From Candidatus Omnitrophota bacterium (GTDB taxonomy: Bacteria > Omnitrophota > Gorgyraeia > JABMRN01 > RBG-13-46-9): a stretch of 15,273 bases of DNA. A program made the translations under genes and the position numbers. Under the pieces are notes generated by a model that was not told where the DNA came from, did not search any database, and saw only the letters and a program-made list of their open reading frames with translations. Shown here piece by piece: positions 15,107-15,273 of the stretch. The DNA lies in contig JADHYL010000009.1 of the NCBI GenBank assembly GCA_016782495.1, positions 1 through 15,273 on the forward strand. The letters run 5' to 3'. How positions within the stretch are numbered: the stretch's first letter is position 1; each line of letters starts with the position of its first letter.

Positions 15107-15273
15107 TTTTCCGACTCCTCTTTTTTTATGTTTATTTTTATCGTGTGCACGAACACGATGTTATATATCGATTCATCTGCTACTATGCAGAAAGTTCCCC
15201 TCATCTTGCATATCAGTTTATCCTCTTTCTTTGCGGATGAGCATTTCCTTAAGATATGGAAGAATTTCTTGCC
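15097..15273 (-). CDS. C-terminal fragment of an unidentified protein (partial at window edge)
   Basis: From the right edge the minus strand is open in one frame for 58 codons, ending at TAG 15099-15097. It begins GKKFFHILRKCSSAKKEDKL and includes the beta-rich looking stretch GTFCIVADESIYNIVFVHTI before a lysine/glutamate tail. The rhythm of the last beta strands is faintly like the end of a PilZ domain, but the key residues of that family would lie outside the window, so I do not assign it. Its end overlaps the start of the 39-codon gene by 10 bases, and the ribosome site of that gene lies inside it, suggesting a shared operon. A 7-bp hairpin with a 6-base loop (15140-15159) lies in its coding sequence. 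Confidence 0.5.
   Translation of the reverse strand, partial: GKKFFHILRKCSSAKKEDKLICKMRGTFCIVADESIYNIVFVHTIKINIKKEESEKCI

Noticed and set aside
15140..15159. ATCGTGT/ACACGAT hairpin near the right edge
   Set aside because: It lies inside an open coding frame, has no T-run after it on either strand and only seven pairs, so a regulatory role cannot be supported.

Overview
The window reads as a housekeeping stretch of a bacterial chromosome with moderate GC content and tightly packed genes. Eleven recognisable protein genes and one tRNA gene all lie on the minus strand, with mostly overlaps or gaps of a few bases. The gene content and protein style (a citramalate synthase of the Geobacter type, a phosphoglycerate-mutase-like protein beside threonine genes, a short CstA) would suit an uncultivated lineage such as Omnitrophota or another PVC or delta-proteobacteria-like group. 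This taxon guess is an impression and is not proven by anything in the window.

Layout in transcription order, from right to left. At the right edge is the 3' end of an unidentified gene (from 15273 to 15097). It overlaps a previously uncalled 39-codon gene for a small, possibly membrane-spanning protein (15106 to 14987), which is followed by two stacked hairpins, the second a strong intrinsic terminator. Next comes an AT-rich spacer with a perfect inverted repeat and a small reading frame split between two frames (14845 to 14724). A good sigma-70-like promoter (14708 to 14680) sits almost on top of the gpsA start and probably drives the main gene train: gpsA, hom, thrC, tRNA-Pro(GGG), a phosphoglycerate-mutase-like probable homoserine kinase, cstA, lysC and cimA. 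After cimA lies a 148-bp nested inverted-repeat element, then valS, rluB, nadC and the first half of uvrB, which runs off the left edge.

The central block makes biochemical sense. LysC, Hom, the probable homoserine kinase and ThrC cover the aspartate-to-threonine route except for aspartate-semialdehyde dehydrogenase, which is not in the window. CimA makes citramalate from pyruvate and acetyl-CoA, giving a second, threonine-independent route to 2-oxobutyrate and isoleucine. CstA-family proteins import pyruvate or peptides, so the embedded transporter may feed CimA or salvage carbon. ValS then charges tRNA with the related branched-chain amino acid valine.

The most interesting points are: an internal Shine-Dalgarno and Met249 in lysC, predicting a separately made regulatory subunit; the non-orthologous homoserine kinase; the 148-bp mobile-looking repeat between cimA and valS; the tRNA gene buried between two protein genes; and the small genes at the right end. 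I found no CRISPR array, phage gene, insertion sequence with transposase, or defence system.
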